NCBI GenBank assembly: GCA_949752795.1
Contig: CATKHW010000423.1
Coordinates: 186,001 to 250,000, forward strand
DNA length: 64,000 nt
Direction: 5' to 3'
DNA from: Hyperoodon ampullatus
Taxonomy: Eukaryota > Chordata > Mammalia > Artiodactyla > Ziphiidae
Position numbers and translations under genes: made by a program. The notes under the pieces are model-generated. The model was given only the letters and a program-made list of their open reading frames with translations, made no database searches and was not told the DNA's origin. The first letter of the stretch is position 1; every line of letters starts with the position of its first letter. Of this stretch, positions 36,924-49,091 are shown one piece after another.

Positions 36924-38661
36924 GTCCCTTTCACTGAGGAAGGTGTAGGTCTTGTCTATTCCATAGTTGGTTTTTGGAACGGTACCTGTGCTTATATCAA
37001 ACTCTGGTTTTATGCATCACCCCACCTCTCCTTCCCCCTTAAGCAGGCATAAGAGTGTTTTCTAAATGTGAGACACTGTTCTCTTTCCTATCTCAGTTCA
37101 AGTGTAGCCATGTTTACAGGATCTTCATAAGTGATATCTTATGATAAATTTCTTTTTCTGTGTGACTTATTTCACTTACAATCATCGTACCTGAATCCAC
37201 CCATTTTGCTGCTACTGGTCTTATGACATTGATTTCATGGCTGAGGGATAATACATCGTACGTAAATACCACAATTTTTTGAACCATTTTTATATTTCCT
37301 GGGATATTTAAGGTGTACCCAAGTTGAGGTCCTTGTAAGCAGTGCAGCCCTAAATTTTGGGGTGGCTCTGTCTTATTGATTTTCAGTTTTCCCAAGGTAT
37401 ATTCCATACACTGGAAGTGCCCTTGGCTCTGTAGCTCTGTTCTCTACTTGTTTTAGGGAACACAATGTACTCCCCCAGAGAGGCAGTTGGCAATTTACAT
37501 CCCGTCCATCAGCATAACAATGCTCCCTGTTCTCCAGGGCCTGTCTTGCCTTTCTGGTTTTTACATATTTTGAGGATGTCCCTTTTGACCGGTGGGAAGT
37601 GATACTTCTTTGTAGTGCAGATTTGCATTGCCCGCTTGCTTGCTTGGCCAAAAAGGGCGTATGCGTTTTCTCCTGAATATATTCAGGAGAAAACGCATAC
37701 GCCCTTTTTGGCCAATGCATCATTGTCGAAGTTGTGCCCCTCTTCCTGTGCTTTAAAGGCGATTCCAACGTACCTCTTGAAATCTGTATCCTGCTATTCT
37801 GCCTCACTTTCAAATCCGCCTCGTTGCCTTCCCTCAACAGATTTTTGGACGATAGTTGTCCTTTATTACTCGGCCAGTTTGTGCATTGCTGTGCCCCTGA
37901 GCTCCATTTTTCAACGCGTTTTTGGTGAGCTGACCGCAAGTCCAAAATTTTGGTTCCGGATCTATACTGATAACCGGTGGGTGGCTGAGACTTTGGTTAA
38001 TTCTTCTTCCTGCCGGGAAATTAGTGTGATATGTGCCCGTCCAAATGCCTAACAGCTACTCTCTCATTGGTTCTCCCTCTTCCCTTTCATTATCTGCCAA
38101 ATTGGCAACCTGTGAGAACCAGGAGGGTAAAGGGGCTGTCTCTCCAAGTTTGGAGGTTGATAGTAAAGCAGATGGAAAGTCAAACCAGAGCACCAGGAGA
38201 GGGACTATTCGTTGAGTTTTAGAAACCTTTCGTATTCACAGTGTGTCCGTTCTCTAGGTTTCCCGTACATGTTATAGCTGTAGTAATATTCCCTTCAACC
38301 TGGAGAGTTGGGACCCATGGAATGGGTGCCAGGCATTTGTGCTTTAAAGGGTCTGCAGTTGCTCACCCAATCTCACCAATCGTCTCAGTCCCAAGTGTCC
38401 CTCCTTATGCCACATCCAGCTGTCATTGTAGATAGGGTCATTCCAGGTTTCATCAGAGACCCTGAAGGAATTGTAAAGAATTTCCCAGTTTTTTTGTTTT
38501 GTTTTTGACATTACTTTTTATAGTGGGTTTGAGCTGATTCTCGCTGCCAAGTTTATGCCAGTCTAGACACACTTGATTCCCTTATGGAGACATATCAATA
38601 CATAGGTTTTAAGATTCTTACTAGTCAGATGTATTCCTCTGCGGGAAATATGGTGTTTTGA
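36924..38661 (+). repeat. Satellite unit 22 (B head, H tail hybrid)
   Basis: 1,738 bp. B-type head with gggataatacatcg and a perfect 72-bp palindrome. After about 37.8 kb it follows the type seen again in units 35-36: ttgtgcattgc, caacgcg, ggttccggatc, cctgtgagaacc, catcagagac...ttgacattac. Confidence 0.93.
37644..37715. repeat. Perfect 72-bp palindrome, short-arm form (unit 22)
   Basis: B and C type units have lost one G after the right arm (caatgcatc instead of caagtgcatc), trimming the perfect pairing to TTGGCC...GGCCAA. This copy has no mismatch over the 72 bases. Confidence 0.93.
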
Positions 38662-40400
38662 GTCCCTTTCACTGAGGAAGGTGTAGGTCTTGTCTATTCC
38701 ATAGTTGGTTTTTGGAACGGTACCTGTGCTTATATCAAACTCTGGTTTTATGCATCACCCCACCTCTCCTTCCCCGTTAAGCAGGCATAAGAGTGTTTTC
38801 TAAATGTGAGACACTGTTCTCTTTCCTAACTCAGTTCAAGTGTAGCCATGTTTACAGGATCTTCATAAGTGATATGTTATGATAAGTTTCTTTTGCTGTG
38901 TGACTTATGTCACTTAGAATCATCGTACCTGAATCCACCCATTTTGCTGCTACTGGTCTTATGACATTGATTTCATGGCTGAGGGATATTCCATCGTACG
39001 TAATTACCACAATTTTTTGAACCATTTTTATATTTCCTGGGATATTTAAGGTGTACCCAAGTTGAGGTCCTTGTAAGCAGTGCAGCCCTAAATTTTGGGG
39101 AGGCTCTGTCTTATTGATTTTCAGTTTTCCCAAAGTATATTCCCTAGACTGGAAGTGCCCTTGGCTCTGTAGCCCTGTTGTTTACTTGTTTTAGGGAACA
39201 CAATGCACTCCTCTAGAGAGGCAGTTGGCAATTTACATCCCGCCCATCAGCATAAGAAAGCTCCCTGTTCTCCAGGGCCTATCTTGCCTTTCTGCTTTTT
39301 ACATATTTTGTGGATGTCCCTTTTGCCCGGTGGGAAGTAATACTTCTTTGTAGTGCAGATTTGCATTGCCCGCTTGCTTGCTTGGCCAAAAAGGGCGTAT
39401 GCGTTTTCTCCTGAATATATTCAGGAGAAAATGCATACGCCCTTTTTGGCCAAGTGCATCATTGTCGAAGTTGTGCCCCTCTTCCTGTGCTTTAAAGGCG
39501 ATTCCAACGTACCTCTTGAAATCTGTTTCCTGCTATTCTGCCTCGCTTTCAAGTCCGCCTCGTTGCCTTCCCTCAACAGATTTTTGGACTATAGTTGTCC
39601 TTTATTACTCGGCCAGTTTGTGAATTGCTGTGCCCCTGAGCTCCATTTTTCAACTCGTTTTTTGTGAGATGACCGCAAGTCCAAAATTTTGGTTCAGGAC
39701 CAATGCTGGTTCCCGGTGGGGGGCTGAGACTTTGGTTAATTCTTCTTGCTGCTGGGAAGTTAGAGTGATATGTGCCCGTAAAAATGCCTAACAGCTACTC
39801 TCTCATTGGTTCTCCCTCTTCCCTTTCATCCTCTGCCAAATTGGAAACATGTGCGAACCAGGAGGTTAAAGGTGCTCTCTCTCCAAGTTGGGAGATTGAT
39901 AGTAAAGCCGATGGAAAGTCAAACCGGAGCACCAGGAGAGGGACTATTCGTTGAGTTTTAGAAACCTTTCGTATTCACAGTGGGTCCGTTCTCTAGGTTT
40001 CCCATACATGTTATAGCTGTAGTAATATTCCCTGCAACCTGGAGAGTTGGGACCCATGGAATGGGTGCCAGGCATTTGTGCTTTAAAGGGTCTGCATTTG
40101 CTCACCCAATCTCACCAATCCTCTGAGTCCCAAGTGTCCAGCCTTATGCCACATCCAGCTGTCATTGTAGATAGGGTCATTCCTGGTTTCATCAGAGACC
40201 CTGAAGGAATTGTAATGAATTTCCCAGTTTTTTTGTTTTGTTTTTGAAATTCCGTTTTATAGTGGGTTTGAGGTGATTCTCGCTGCCATGTTTATGCCAG
40301 TCTATACACACTTGATTACCTTACGGAGACATATCAATACATAGGTTTCATGATTCTTACTAGTCAGATATATTCCTCTGCGGGAAATATGGGGTTTTGA
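38662..40400 (+). repeat. Satellite unit 23 (F/H-like head, A tail hybrid)
   Basis: 1,739 bp. L1 part has cataagaaagc and tctgctttttacatattttg as in F/G units. From the palindrome on (39381-39454, aatgcatac) it is A type. Confidence 0.93.
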
Positions 40401-42138
40401 GTCCCTTTCACTGAGGAAGGTGTAGGTCTTGTCTATTCCATAGTTGGTTTTTGGAACGGTACCTGTGCTTATATCAAACTCTGGTTTTATGCATCACCCC
40501 ACCTCTCCTTCCCCCTTAAGCAGTCATAAGAGTGTTTTCTAAATGTGAGACACTCTTCTCTTTCCTATCTCAGTTCAAGTGTAGCCATGTTTACAGGATC
40601 TTCATAAGTTATATCTTATGATAAGTTTCTTTTTCTGTGTGACTTATTTCACTTAGAATCATCGTACCTGAATCCACCCATTTTGCTGCTACTGGTCTTA
40701 TGACATTGATTTCATGGCTGAGGGATAATCCATCGTACGTAAGTACCACAATTTTTTGAACCATTTTTATATTTCCTGGGATATTTAAGGTGTACCCAAG
40801 TTGAGGTCCTTGTAAGCAGTGCAGCCCTAAATTTTGGGGTGGCTCTGTCTTATTGATTTTCAGTTTTCCCAAGGTATATTCCGTACACTGGAAGTGCCCT
40901 TGGCTCTGTAGCTCTGTTCTCTACTTGTTTTAGGGAACACAATGTACTCCCCCAGAGAGGCAGTTGGCAATTTACATCCCATCCATCAGCATAACAATGC
41001 TCCCTGTTCTCCAGGGCCTGTCTTGCCTTTCTGGTTTTTACATATTTTGAGGATGTCCCTTTTGACCGGTGGGAAGTGATACTTCTTTGTAGTGCAGATT
41101 TGCATTGCCCGCTTGCTTGCTTGGCCAAAAAGGGCGTATGCGTTTTCTGCTGAATATATTCAGGAGAAAACGCATACGACCTTTTTGGCCAATGCATCAT
41201 TGTCGAAGTTGTGCCCCTCTTCCTGTGCTTTAAAGGCGATTCCAACGTACCTCTTGAAATCTGTATCCTGCTATTCTGCCTCACTTTCAAGTCCGCCTCG
41301 TTGCCTTCCCTCAACAGATTTTTGGACGATACTTGTCCTTTATTACTCTGCCAGTTTGTGAATTGCTGTGCCCCTGAGCTCCATTTTTCAACTCGTTTTT
41401 TGTGAGCTGACCGCAAGTCCAAAATTTTGGTACAAGACCTATACGGGTTCCCGGTGGGTGGCTGACACTTTGGTTAATTCTTCTAACTGCCGGGAAATTA
41501 GTGTGATATGTGCCCGTCCAAATGCCTAACAGCTACTCTCTCATTGGTTCTCCCTCTTCCCTTTCATCCTCTGCCAATTGGGAAACGTGTGCGAGCCAGG
41601 AGCTTAAAGGGTCTGTCTCTCCAAGTTGGGAGATTGATAGTAAAGCAGATGGAAAGTCAAACCGGAGCACCAGGAGACGGACTATTCACTGAGTTTTAGA
41701 AACCTTTTGTATTCACAGTGGGTCTGTTCCCTAGGTTTCCCGTACATGTTATAGCTGTAGTAATATTCCCTTCAACCTGGAGATTTGGGACCCATGGAAT
41801 GGGTGCCATGCATTATTGCTTTAAAGGGTCTGCATTTGCTCACCCAATCTCACCAATCATCTCAGTCCCAAGTGTCCAGCCTTATGCCACATCCAGCTGG
41901 GGTTGTAGATAGGGTGATTCCAGGTTTCATCAGAGACCCTGAAGGAATTGTAAAGAATTTCCCAGTTTTTATGTTTTGTTTTTGAAATTCCTTTTTATAG
42001 TGGGTTTGAGTTGATTCTCGCTGCCATGTTGATGACAGTCTAGACACACTTGATTCCCTTACGGAGACATATCAATACATAGGTTTCATGATTCTTACTA
42101 GTCAGATATATTCCTCTGCGGGAAATATGGGGTTTTGA
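40401..42138 (+). repeat. Satellite unit 24 (B with C-like end)
   Basis: 1,738 bp. B type to about 41.96 kb, then the C-type end gttgattctcgctgccatgttgatg at about 42008. An A unit follows directly. Palindrome 41121-41192. Confidence 0.94.
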
Positions 42139-43877
42139 GTCCCTTTCACTGAGGAAGGTGTAGGTCTTGTCTATTCCATAGTTGGTTTTTGGAACGGTAC
42201 CTGTGCTTATATCAAACTCTGGTTTTATGCATCACCCCACCTCTCCTTCCCCCTTAAGCAGGCATAAGAGTGTTTTCTAAATGTGAGACACTGTTCTCTT
42301 TCCTAACTCAGTTCAAGTGTAGCCATGTTTACAGGATCTTCATAAGTGATATCTTATGATAAGTTTCTTTTTCTGTGTGACTTATTTCACTTACAATCAT
42401 CGTACCTGAATCCACCCATTTTGCTGCTACTGGTCTTATCACATTGATTTCATGGCTGAGGGATATTCCATCGTACGTAAGTACCACAATTTTTGGAACC
42501 ATTTTTATATTTCCTGGGATATTTAAGGTGTACCCAAGTTGAGGTCCTTGTAAGCAGTGCAGCCCTAAATTTTGGGGTGTCTCTGTCTTATTGATTTTCA
42601 GTTTTCCCAATGTATATTACCTAGACTGGAAGTGCCCTTGGCTCTGTAGCTCTGTTGTTTACTTGTTTTAGGGAACACAATGCACTCCTCCAGAGAGGCA
42701 GTTGGCAATTTACATCCCGTCCATCAGCATAACAAGGCTCCCTGTTCTCCAGGGCCTGTCTTGCCTTTCTGGTTTTTACACATTTTGTGGATGTCCCTTT
42801 TGACCGGTGGGAAGTGATACTTCTTTGTAGTGCAGATTTGCATTGCCCGCTTGCTTGCTTGGCCAAAAAGGGCGTATGCGTTTTCTCCTGAATATATTCA
42901 GGAGAAAATGCATACGTCCTTTTTGGCCAAGTGCATCATTGTCGAAGTTGTGCCCCTCTTCCTGTGCTTTAAAGGCGATTCCAACGTACCTCTTGAAATC
43001 TGTTTCCTGCTATTCTGCCTCGCTTTCAAGTCCGCCTCGTTGCCTTCCCTTAACAGATTTTTGGACGATAGTTGTCCTTTATTACTCGGCCAGTTTGTGA
43101 ATTGCTGTGCCCCTGAGCTCCATTTTTCAACTCGTTTTTTGTGAGATGACCGCAAGTCCAAAATTTTGGTTCAGGACCAATGCTGGTTCCCGGTGGGGGG
43201 CTGAGACTTTGGTTAATTCTTCTTGCTGCTGGGAAGTTAGAGTGATATGTGCCCGTAAAAATGCCTAACAGCTACTCTCTCATTGGTTCTCCCTCTTCCC
43301 TTTCATCCTCTGCCAAATTGGAAACGTGTGCGAACCAGGAGGTTAAAGGTGCTCTCTCTCCAAGTTGGGAGATTGATAGTAAAGCCGATGGAAAGTCAAA
43401 CCGGAGCACCAGGAGAGGGACTATTCGTTGAGTTTTAGAAACCTTTCGTATTCACAGTGGGTCCGTTCTCTAGGTTTCCCATACATGTTATAGCTGTAGT
43501 AATATTCCCTGCAACCTGGAGAGTTGGGACCCATGGAATGGGTGCCAGGCATTTGTGCTTTAAAGGGTCTGCATTTGCTCACCCAATCTCACCAATCCTC
43601 TCAGTCCCAAGTGTCCAGCCTTATGCCACATCCAGCTGTCATTGTAGATAGGGTCATTCCTGGTTTCATCAGAGACCCTGAAGGAATTGTAATGAATTTC
43701 CCAGTTTTTTTGTTTTGTTTTTGAAATTCCGTTTTATAGTGGGTTTGAGGTGATTCTCGCTGCCATGTTTATGCCAGTCTAGACACACTTGATTACCTTA
43801 CGGAGACATATCAATACATAGGTTTCATGATTCTTACTAGTCAGATATATTCCTCTGCGGGAAATATGGGGTTTTGA
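42139..43877 (+). repeat. Satellite unit 25 (A)
   Basis: 1,739 bp. A type with ccatcagcataac instead of the cttgagcataac of units 14, 17 and 28, and catacgtcc in the palindrome (42858-42931). Confidence 0.95.
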
Positions 43878-45614
43878 GTCCCTTTCACTGAGGAAGGTGT
43901 AGGTCTTGTCTATTCCATAGTTGGTTTTTGGAACGGTACCTGTGCTTATATCAAACTCTGGTTTTATGCATCACCCCACCTCTCCTTCCCCCTTAAGCAG
44001 TCATAAGAGTGTTTTCTAAATGTGAGACACTCTTCTCTTTCCTATCTCAGTTCAAGTGTAGCCATGTTTACAGGATCTTCATAAGTGATATCTTATGATA
44101 AGTTTCTTTTTCTGTGTGACTTATTTCACTTAGAATCATCGTACCTGAATCCACCCATTTTGCTGCTACTGGTCTTATGACATTGATTTCATGGCTGAGG
44201 GATAATCCATCGTACGTAAGTACCACAATTTTTTGAACCATTTTTATATTTCCTGGGATATTTAAGGTGTACCCAAGTTGAGGTCCTTGTAAGCAGTGCA
44301 GCCCTAAATTTTGGGGTGGCTCTGTCTTATTGATTTTCAGTTTTCCCAAGGTATATTCCGTACACTGGAAGTGCCCTTGGCTCTGTAGCTCTGTTCTCTA
44401 CTTGTTTTAGGGAACACAATGTACTCCCCCAGAGAGGCAGTTGGCAATTTACATCCCATCCATCAGCATAACAATGCTCCCTGTTCTCCAGGGCCTGTCT
44501 TGCCTTTCTGGTTTTTACATATTTTGAGGATGTCCCTTTTGACCGGTGGGAAGTGATACTTCTTTGTAGTGCAGATTTGCATTGCCCGCTTGCTTGCTTG
44601 GCCAAAAAGGGCGTATGCGTTTTCTGCTGAATATATTCAGGAGAAAACGCATACGACCTTTTTGGCCAATGCATCATTGTCGAAGTTGTGCCCCTCTTCC
44701 TGTGCTTTAAAGGCGATTCCAACGTACCTCTTGAAATCTGTATCCTGCTATTCTGCCTCACTTTCAAGTCTGCCTCGTTGCCTTCCCTCAACAGATTTTT
44801 GGATGATACTTGTCCTTTATTACTCTGCCAGTTTGTGAATTGCTGTGCCCCTGAGCTCCATTTTTCAACTCGTTTTTTGTGAGCTGACCGCAAGTCCAAA
44901 ATTTTGGTACAAGACCTATACGGGTTCCCGGTGGGTGGCTGACACTTTGGTTAATTCTTCTAACTGCCGGGAAATTAGTGTGATATGTGCCCGTCCAAAT
45001 GCCTAACAGCTACTCTCTCATTGGTTCTCCCTCTTCCCTTTCATCCTCTGCCAATTGGGAAACGTGTGCGAGCCAGGAGCTTAAAGGGTCTGTCTCTCCA
45101 AGTTGGGAGATTGATAGTAAAGCAGATGGAAAGTCAAACCGGAGCACCAGGAGAGGGACTATTCACTGAGTTTTAGAAACCTTTCGTATTCACAGTGGGT
45201 CTGTTCTCTAGGTTTCCCGTACATGTTATAGCTGTAGTAATATTCCCTTCAACCTCGAGAGTTGGGACCCATGGAATGGGTGCCATGCATTATTGCTTTA
45301 AAGGGTCTGCATTTGCTCACCCAATCTCACCAATCATCTCAGTCCCAAGTGTCCAGCCTTATGCCACATCCAGCTGGGGTTGTAGATAGGGTGATTCCAG
45401 GTTTCATCAGAGACCCTGAAGGAATTGTAAAGAATTTCCCACTTTTTATGTTTTGTTTTTGAAATTCCTTTTTATAGTGGGTTTGAGCTGATTCTAGTTC
45501 CCCTGTTTATGCCAGTCTAGACACACTTGATTCCCTTACGGAGACATATTAATACATAGGTTTTAAGATTCTTACTAGTCAGATATATTCCTCTGCAGAA
45601 ATATGGGGTTTTGA
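43878..45614 (+). repeat. Satellite unit 26 (B)
   Basis: 1,737 bp; one base lost in ctctgcagaaat near 45597. Palindrome 44598-44669 with ctgctg and catacgacc. Confidence 0.95.
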
Positions 45615-47352
45615 GTCCCTTTCACTGAGGAAGGTGTAGGTCTTGTCTATTCCATAGTTGGTTTTTGGAACGGTACCTGTGCTTATATCAAACTCTGGTT
45701 TTATGCATCACCCCACCCCTCCTTCCGCATTAAGCAGGCATAAGAGTGTTTTCTAAATGTGAGACACTGTTCTCTTTCCTAACTCAGTTCAAGTGTAGCC
45801 ATGTTTAAAGGATCTTCATAAGTGATATCTTATGATAAGTTTATTTTTCTGTGTGACTTATTTCACTTACAGTCATCGTACCTGAATCCACCCATTTTGC
45901 TGCTACTGGTCTTATGACATTGATTTCATGGCTGAGGGATAATCCATCGTATGTAAGTACCACAATTTTTTGAACCATTTTTATATTTCCTGGGATATTT
46001 AAGGTGTAACCAAGTTGAGGTCCTTGTAAGCAGTGAAGCCCTAAATTTTGGGGTGGCTCTGTCTTATTGATTTTCAGTTTTCCCAAGGTATATTCCGTAC
46101 ACTGGAAGTGCCCTTGGCTCTGTAGCTCTGTTCTCTACTTGTTTTAGGGAACACAATGTGCTCCTCCAGAGAGGCAGTTGGCAATTTACATCCCGCCCAT
46201 CAGCATAACAAGGCTCCCTGTTCTCCAGGGCCTGTCTTGCCTTTCTGGTTTTTACGTATTTTGAGGATGTCCCTTTTGACTGGTGGGAAGTGATACTTCT
46301 TTGTAGTGCAGATTTGCATTGCCCGCTTGCTTGCTTGGCCAAAAAGGGCGTATGCGTTTTCTCCTGAATATATTCAGGAGAAAACGCATACGCCCTATTT
46401 GGCCAAAGCATCATTGTCGAAGTTGTGCCCCTCTTCCTGTGCTTTAAAGGCGATTCCAACGTACCTCTTGAAATCTGTATCCTGCTATTCTGCCTCACTT
46501 TCTAGTCCGCCTCGTTGCCTTCCCTCAACAGATTTTTGGACGATAGCTGTCCTTTATTACTCGGCCAGTTTGTGAATTGCTGTGCCCCTGAGCTCCATTT
46601 TTCAACTCGTTTTTTGTGAGCTGACCGAAAGTCCAAAATTTTGGTTCAGGAACTATGTTGGTTCCCGGTGGGGGGCTGAGACTTTTGTTAATTCTTCTTC
46701 CTGCTGGGAAGTTAGAGTGATATGTGCCCGTCCAAATGCCTAACAGCTACTCTCTCATTGGTTCTCCCTCTTCCCTTTCATCCTCTGCCAAATGGGAAAC
46801 GTGTGCGAACCAGGAGCTTAAAGGGGCTGTCTCTCCAAGTTGGGAGATTGATAGTAAAGCAGATGGAAAGTCAAACCGGAGCACCAGGAGAGGGACTATT
46901 CGTTGAGTTTTAGAAACCTTTCGTATTCACAGTGTGTCCGTTCTCTAGGTTTCCCGTACATGTTATAACTGTAGTAATATTCCCTTCAACCTGGAGAGTT
47001 GGGACCCATGGAATGTGTGCCATGCATTATTGCTTTAAAGGGTCTGCATTTGCTCACCCAATCTCACCAATCGTCTCAGTCCCAAGTGTCCAGCCTTATG
47101 CCACATCCAGCTGTGGTTGTAGATAGGGTGATTCCAGGTTTCATCAGAGACCCTGAAGGAATTGTAAAGAATTTCCCAGTTTTTATGTTTTGTTTTTGAA
47201 ATTCCTTTTTATAGTGGGTTTGAGTTGATTCTCGCTGCCATGTTGATGCCAGTCTAGACACACTTGATTCCCTTACGGAGACATATCAATACATAGGTTT
47301 CATGATTCTTACTAGTCAGATATATTCCTCTGCGGGAAATATGGGGTTTTGA
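45615..47352 (+). repeat. Satellite unit 27 (C)
   Basis: 1,738 bp. Palindrome 46335-46406, followed by caaagcatc rather than caatgcatc. Ends with gttgatgcc, as expected before an A unit. Confidence 0.95.
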
Positions 47353-49091
47353 GTCCCTTTCACTGAGGAAGGTGTAGGTCTTGTCTATTCCATAGTTGGT
47401 TTTTGGAACGGTACCTGTGCTTATATCAAACTCTGGTTTTATGCATCACCACACCTCTCCTTCCCCCTTAAGCAGTCATAAGAGTGTTTTCTAAATGTGA
47501 GACACTGTTCTCTTTCCTAACTCAGTTCAAGTGTAGCCATGTTTACAGGATCTTCATAAGTGATATCTTATGATAAGTTTCTTTTTCTGTGTGACTTATT
47601 TCACTTAGAATCATCGTACCTGAATCCACCCATTTTGCTGCTACTGGTCTTATCACATTGATTTCATGGCTGAGGGATATTCCATCGTACGTAAGTACCA
47701 CAATTTTTGGAACCATTTTTATATTTCCTGGGATATTTAAGGTGTACCCAAGTTGAGGTCCTTGTAAGCAGTGCAGCCCTAAATTTTGGAGTGGCTCTGT
47801 CTTATTGATTTTCAGTTTTCCCAAGGTATATTCCCTAGACTGGAAGTGCCCTTGGCTCTGTAGCTCTGTTGTTTACTTGTTTTAGGGAACACAATGCACT
47901 CCTCCAGAGAGGCAGTTGGCAATTTACATCCCGCCCTTGAGCATAACAAGGCTCCCTGTTCTCCAGGGCCTGTCTTGCCTTTCTGGTTTTTACACATTTT
48001 GTGGATGTCCCTTTTGACCGGTGGGAAGTGATACTTCTTTGTAGTGCAGATTTGCATTGCCCGCTTGCTTGCTTGGCCAAAAAGGGCGTATGTGTTTTCT
48101 CCTGAATATATTCAGGAGAAAATGCATACGCCCTTTTTGGCCAAGTGCATCATTGTCGAAGTTGTGCCCCTCTTCCTGTGCTTTAAAGGCGATTCCAACG
48201 TACCTCTTGAAATCTGTTTCCTGCTATTCTGCCTCGCTTTCAAGTCCGCCTCGTTGCCTTCCCTTAACAGATTTTTGGACGATAGTTGTCCTTTATTACT
48301 CGGGCAGTTTGTGAATTGCTGTGCCCCTGAGCTCCATTTTTCAACTCGTTTTTTGTGAGATGACCGCAAGTCCAAAATTTTGGTTCAGGACCAATGCTGG
48401 TTCCCGGTGGGGGGCTGAGACTTTGGTTAATTCTTCTTGCTGCTGGGAAGTTAGAGTGATATGTGCCCGTAAAAATGCCTAACAGCTACTCTCTCATTGG
48501 TTCTCCCTCTTCCCTTTCATCCTCTGCCAAATTGGAAACGTGTGCGAACCAGGAGGTTAAAGGTGCTCTCTCTCCAAGTTGGGAGATTGATAGTAAAGCC
48601 GATGGAAAGTCAAACCGGAGCACCAGGAGAGGGACTATTCGTTGAGTTTTAGAAACCTTTCGTATTCACAGTGGGTCCGTTCTCTAGGTTTCCCATACAT
48701 GTTATAGCTGTAGTAATATTCCCTGCAACCTGGAGAGTTGGGACCCATGGAATGGGTGCCATTCATTATTGCTTTAAAGGGTCTGCATTTGCTCACCCAA
48801 TCTCACCAATCCTCTCAGTCCCAAGTGTCCAGCCTTATGCCACATCCAGCTGTCATTGTAGATAGGGTCATTCCTGGTTTCATCAGAGACCCTGAAGGAA
48901 TTGTAATGAATTTCCCAGTTTTTTTGTTTTGTTTTTGAAATTCCGTTTTATAGTGGGTTTGAGGTGATTCTCGCTGCCATGTTTATGCTAGTCTAGACAC
49001 ACTTGATTACCTTACAGAGACATATCAATACATAGGTTTCATGATTCTTACTAGTCAGATATATTCCTCTGCAGGAAATATGGGGTTTTGA
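47353..49091 (+). repeat. Satellite unit 28 (A)
   Basis: 1,739 bp, close to units 14 and 17 (cttgagcataac present). Palindrome 48072-48145 with tatgtgtt and aatgcatac. The patch ccattcattattgc near 48760 resembles B/C types. Confidence 0.95.

Noticed and set aside
37615..38052. 145-codon plus-strand frame spanning the palindrome of unit 22
   Set aside because: Longer only because subtype variants remove stops; the equivalent frame ends early in nearly all other units.
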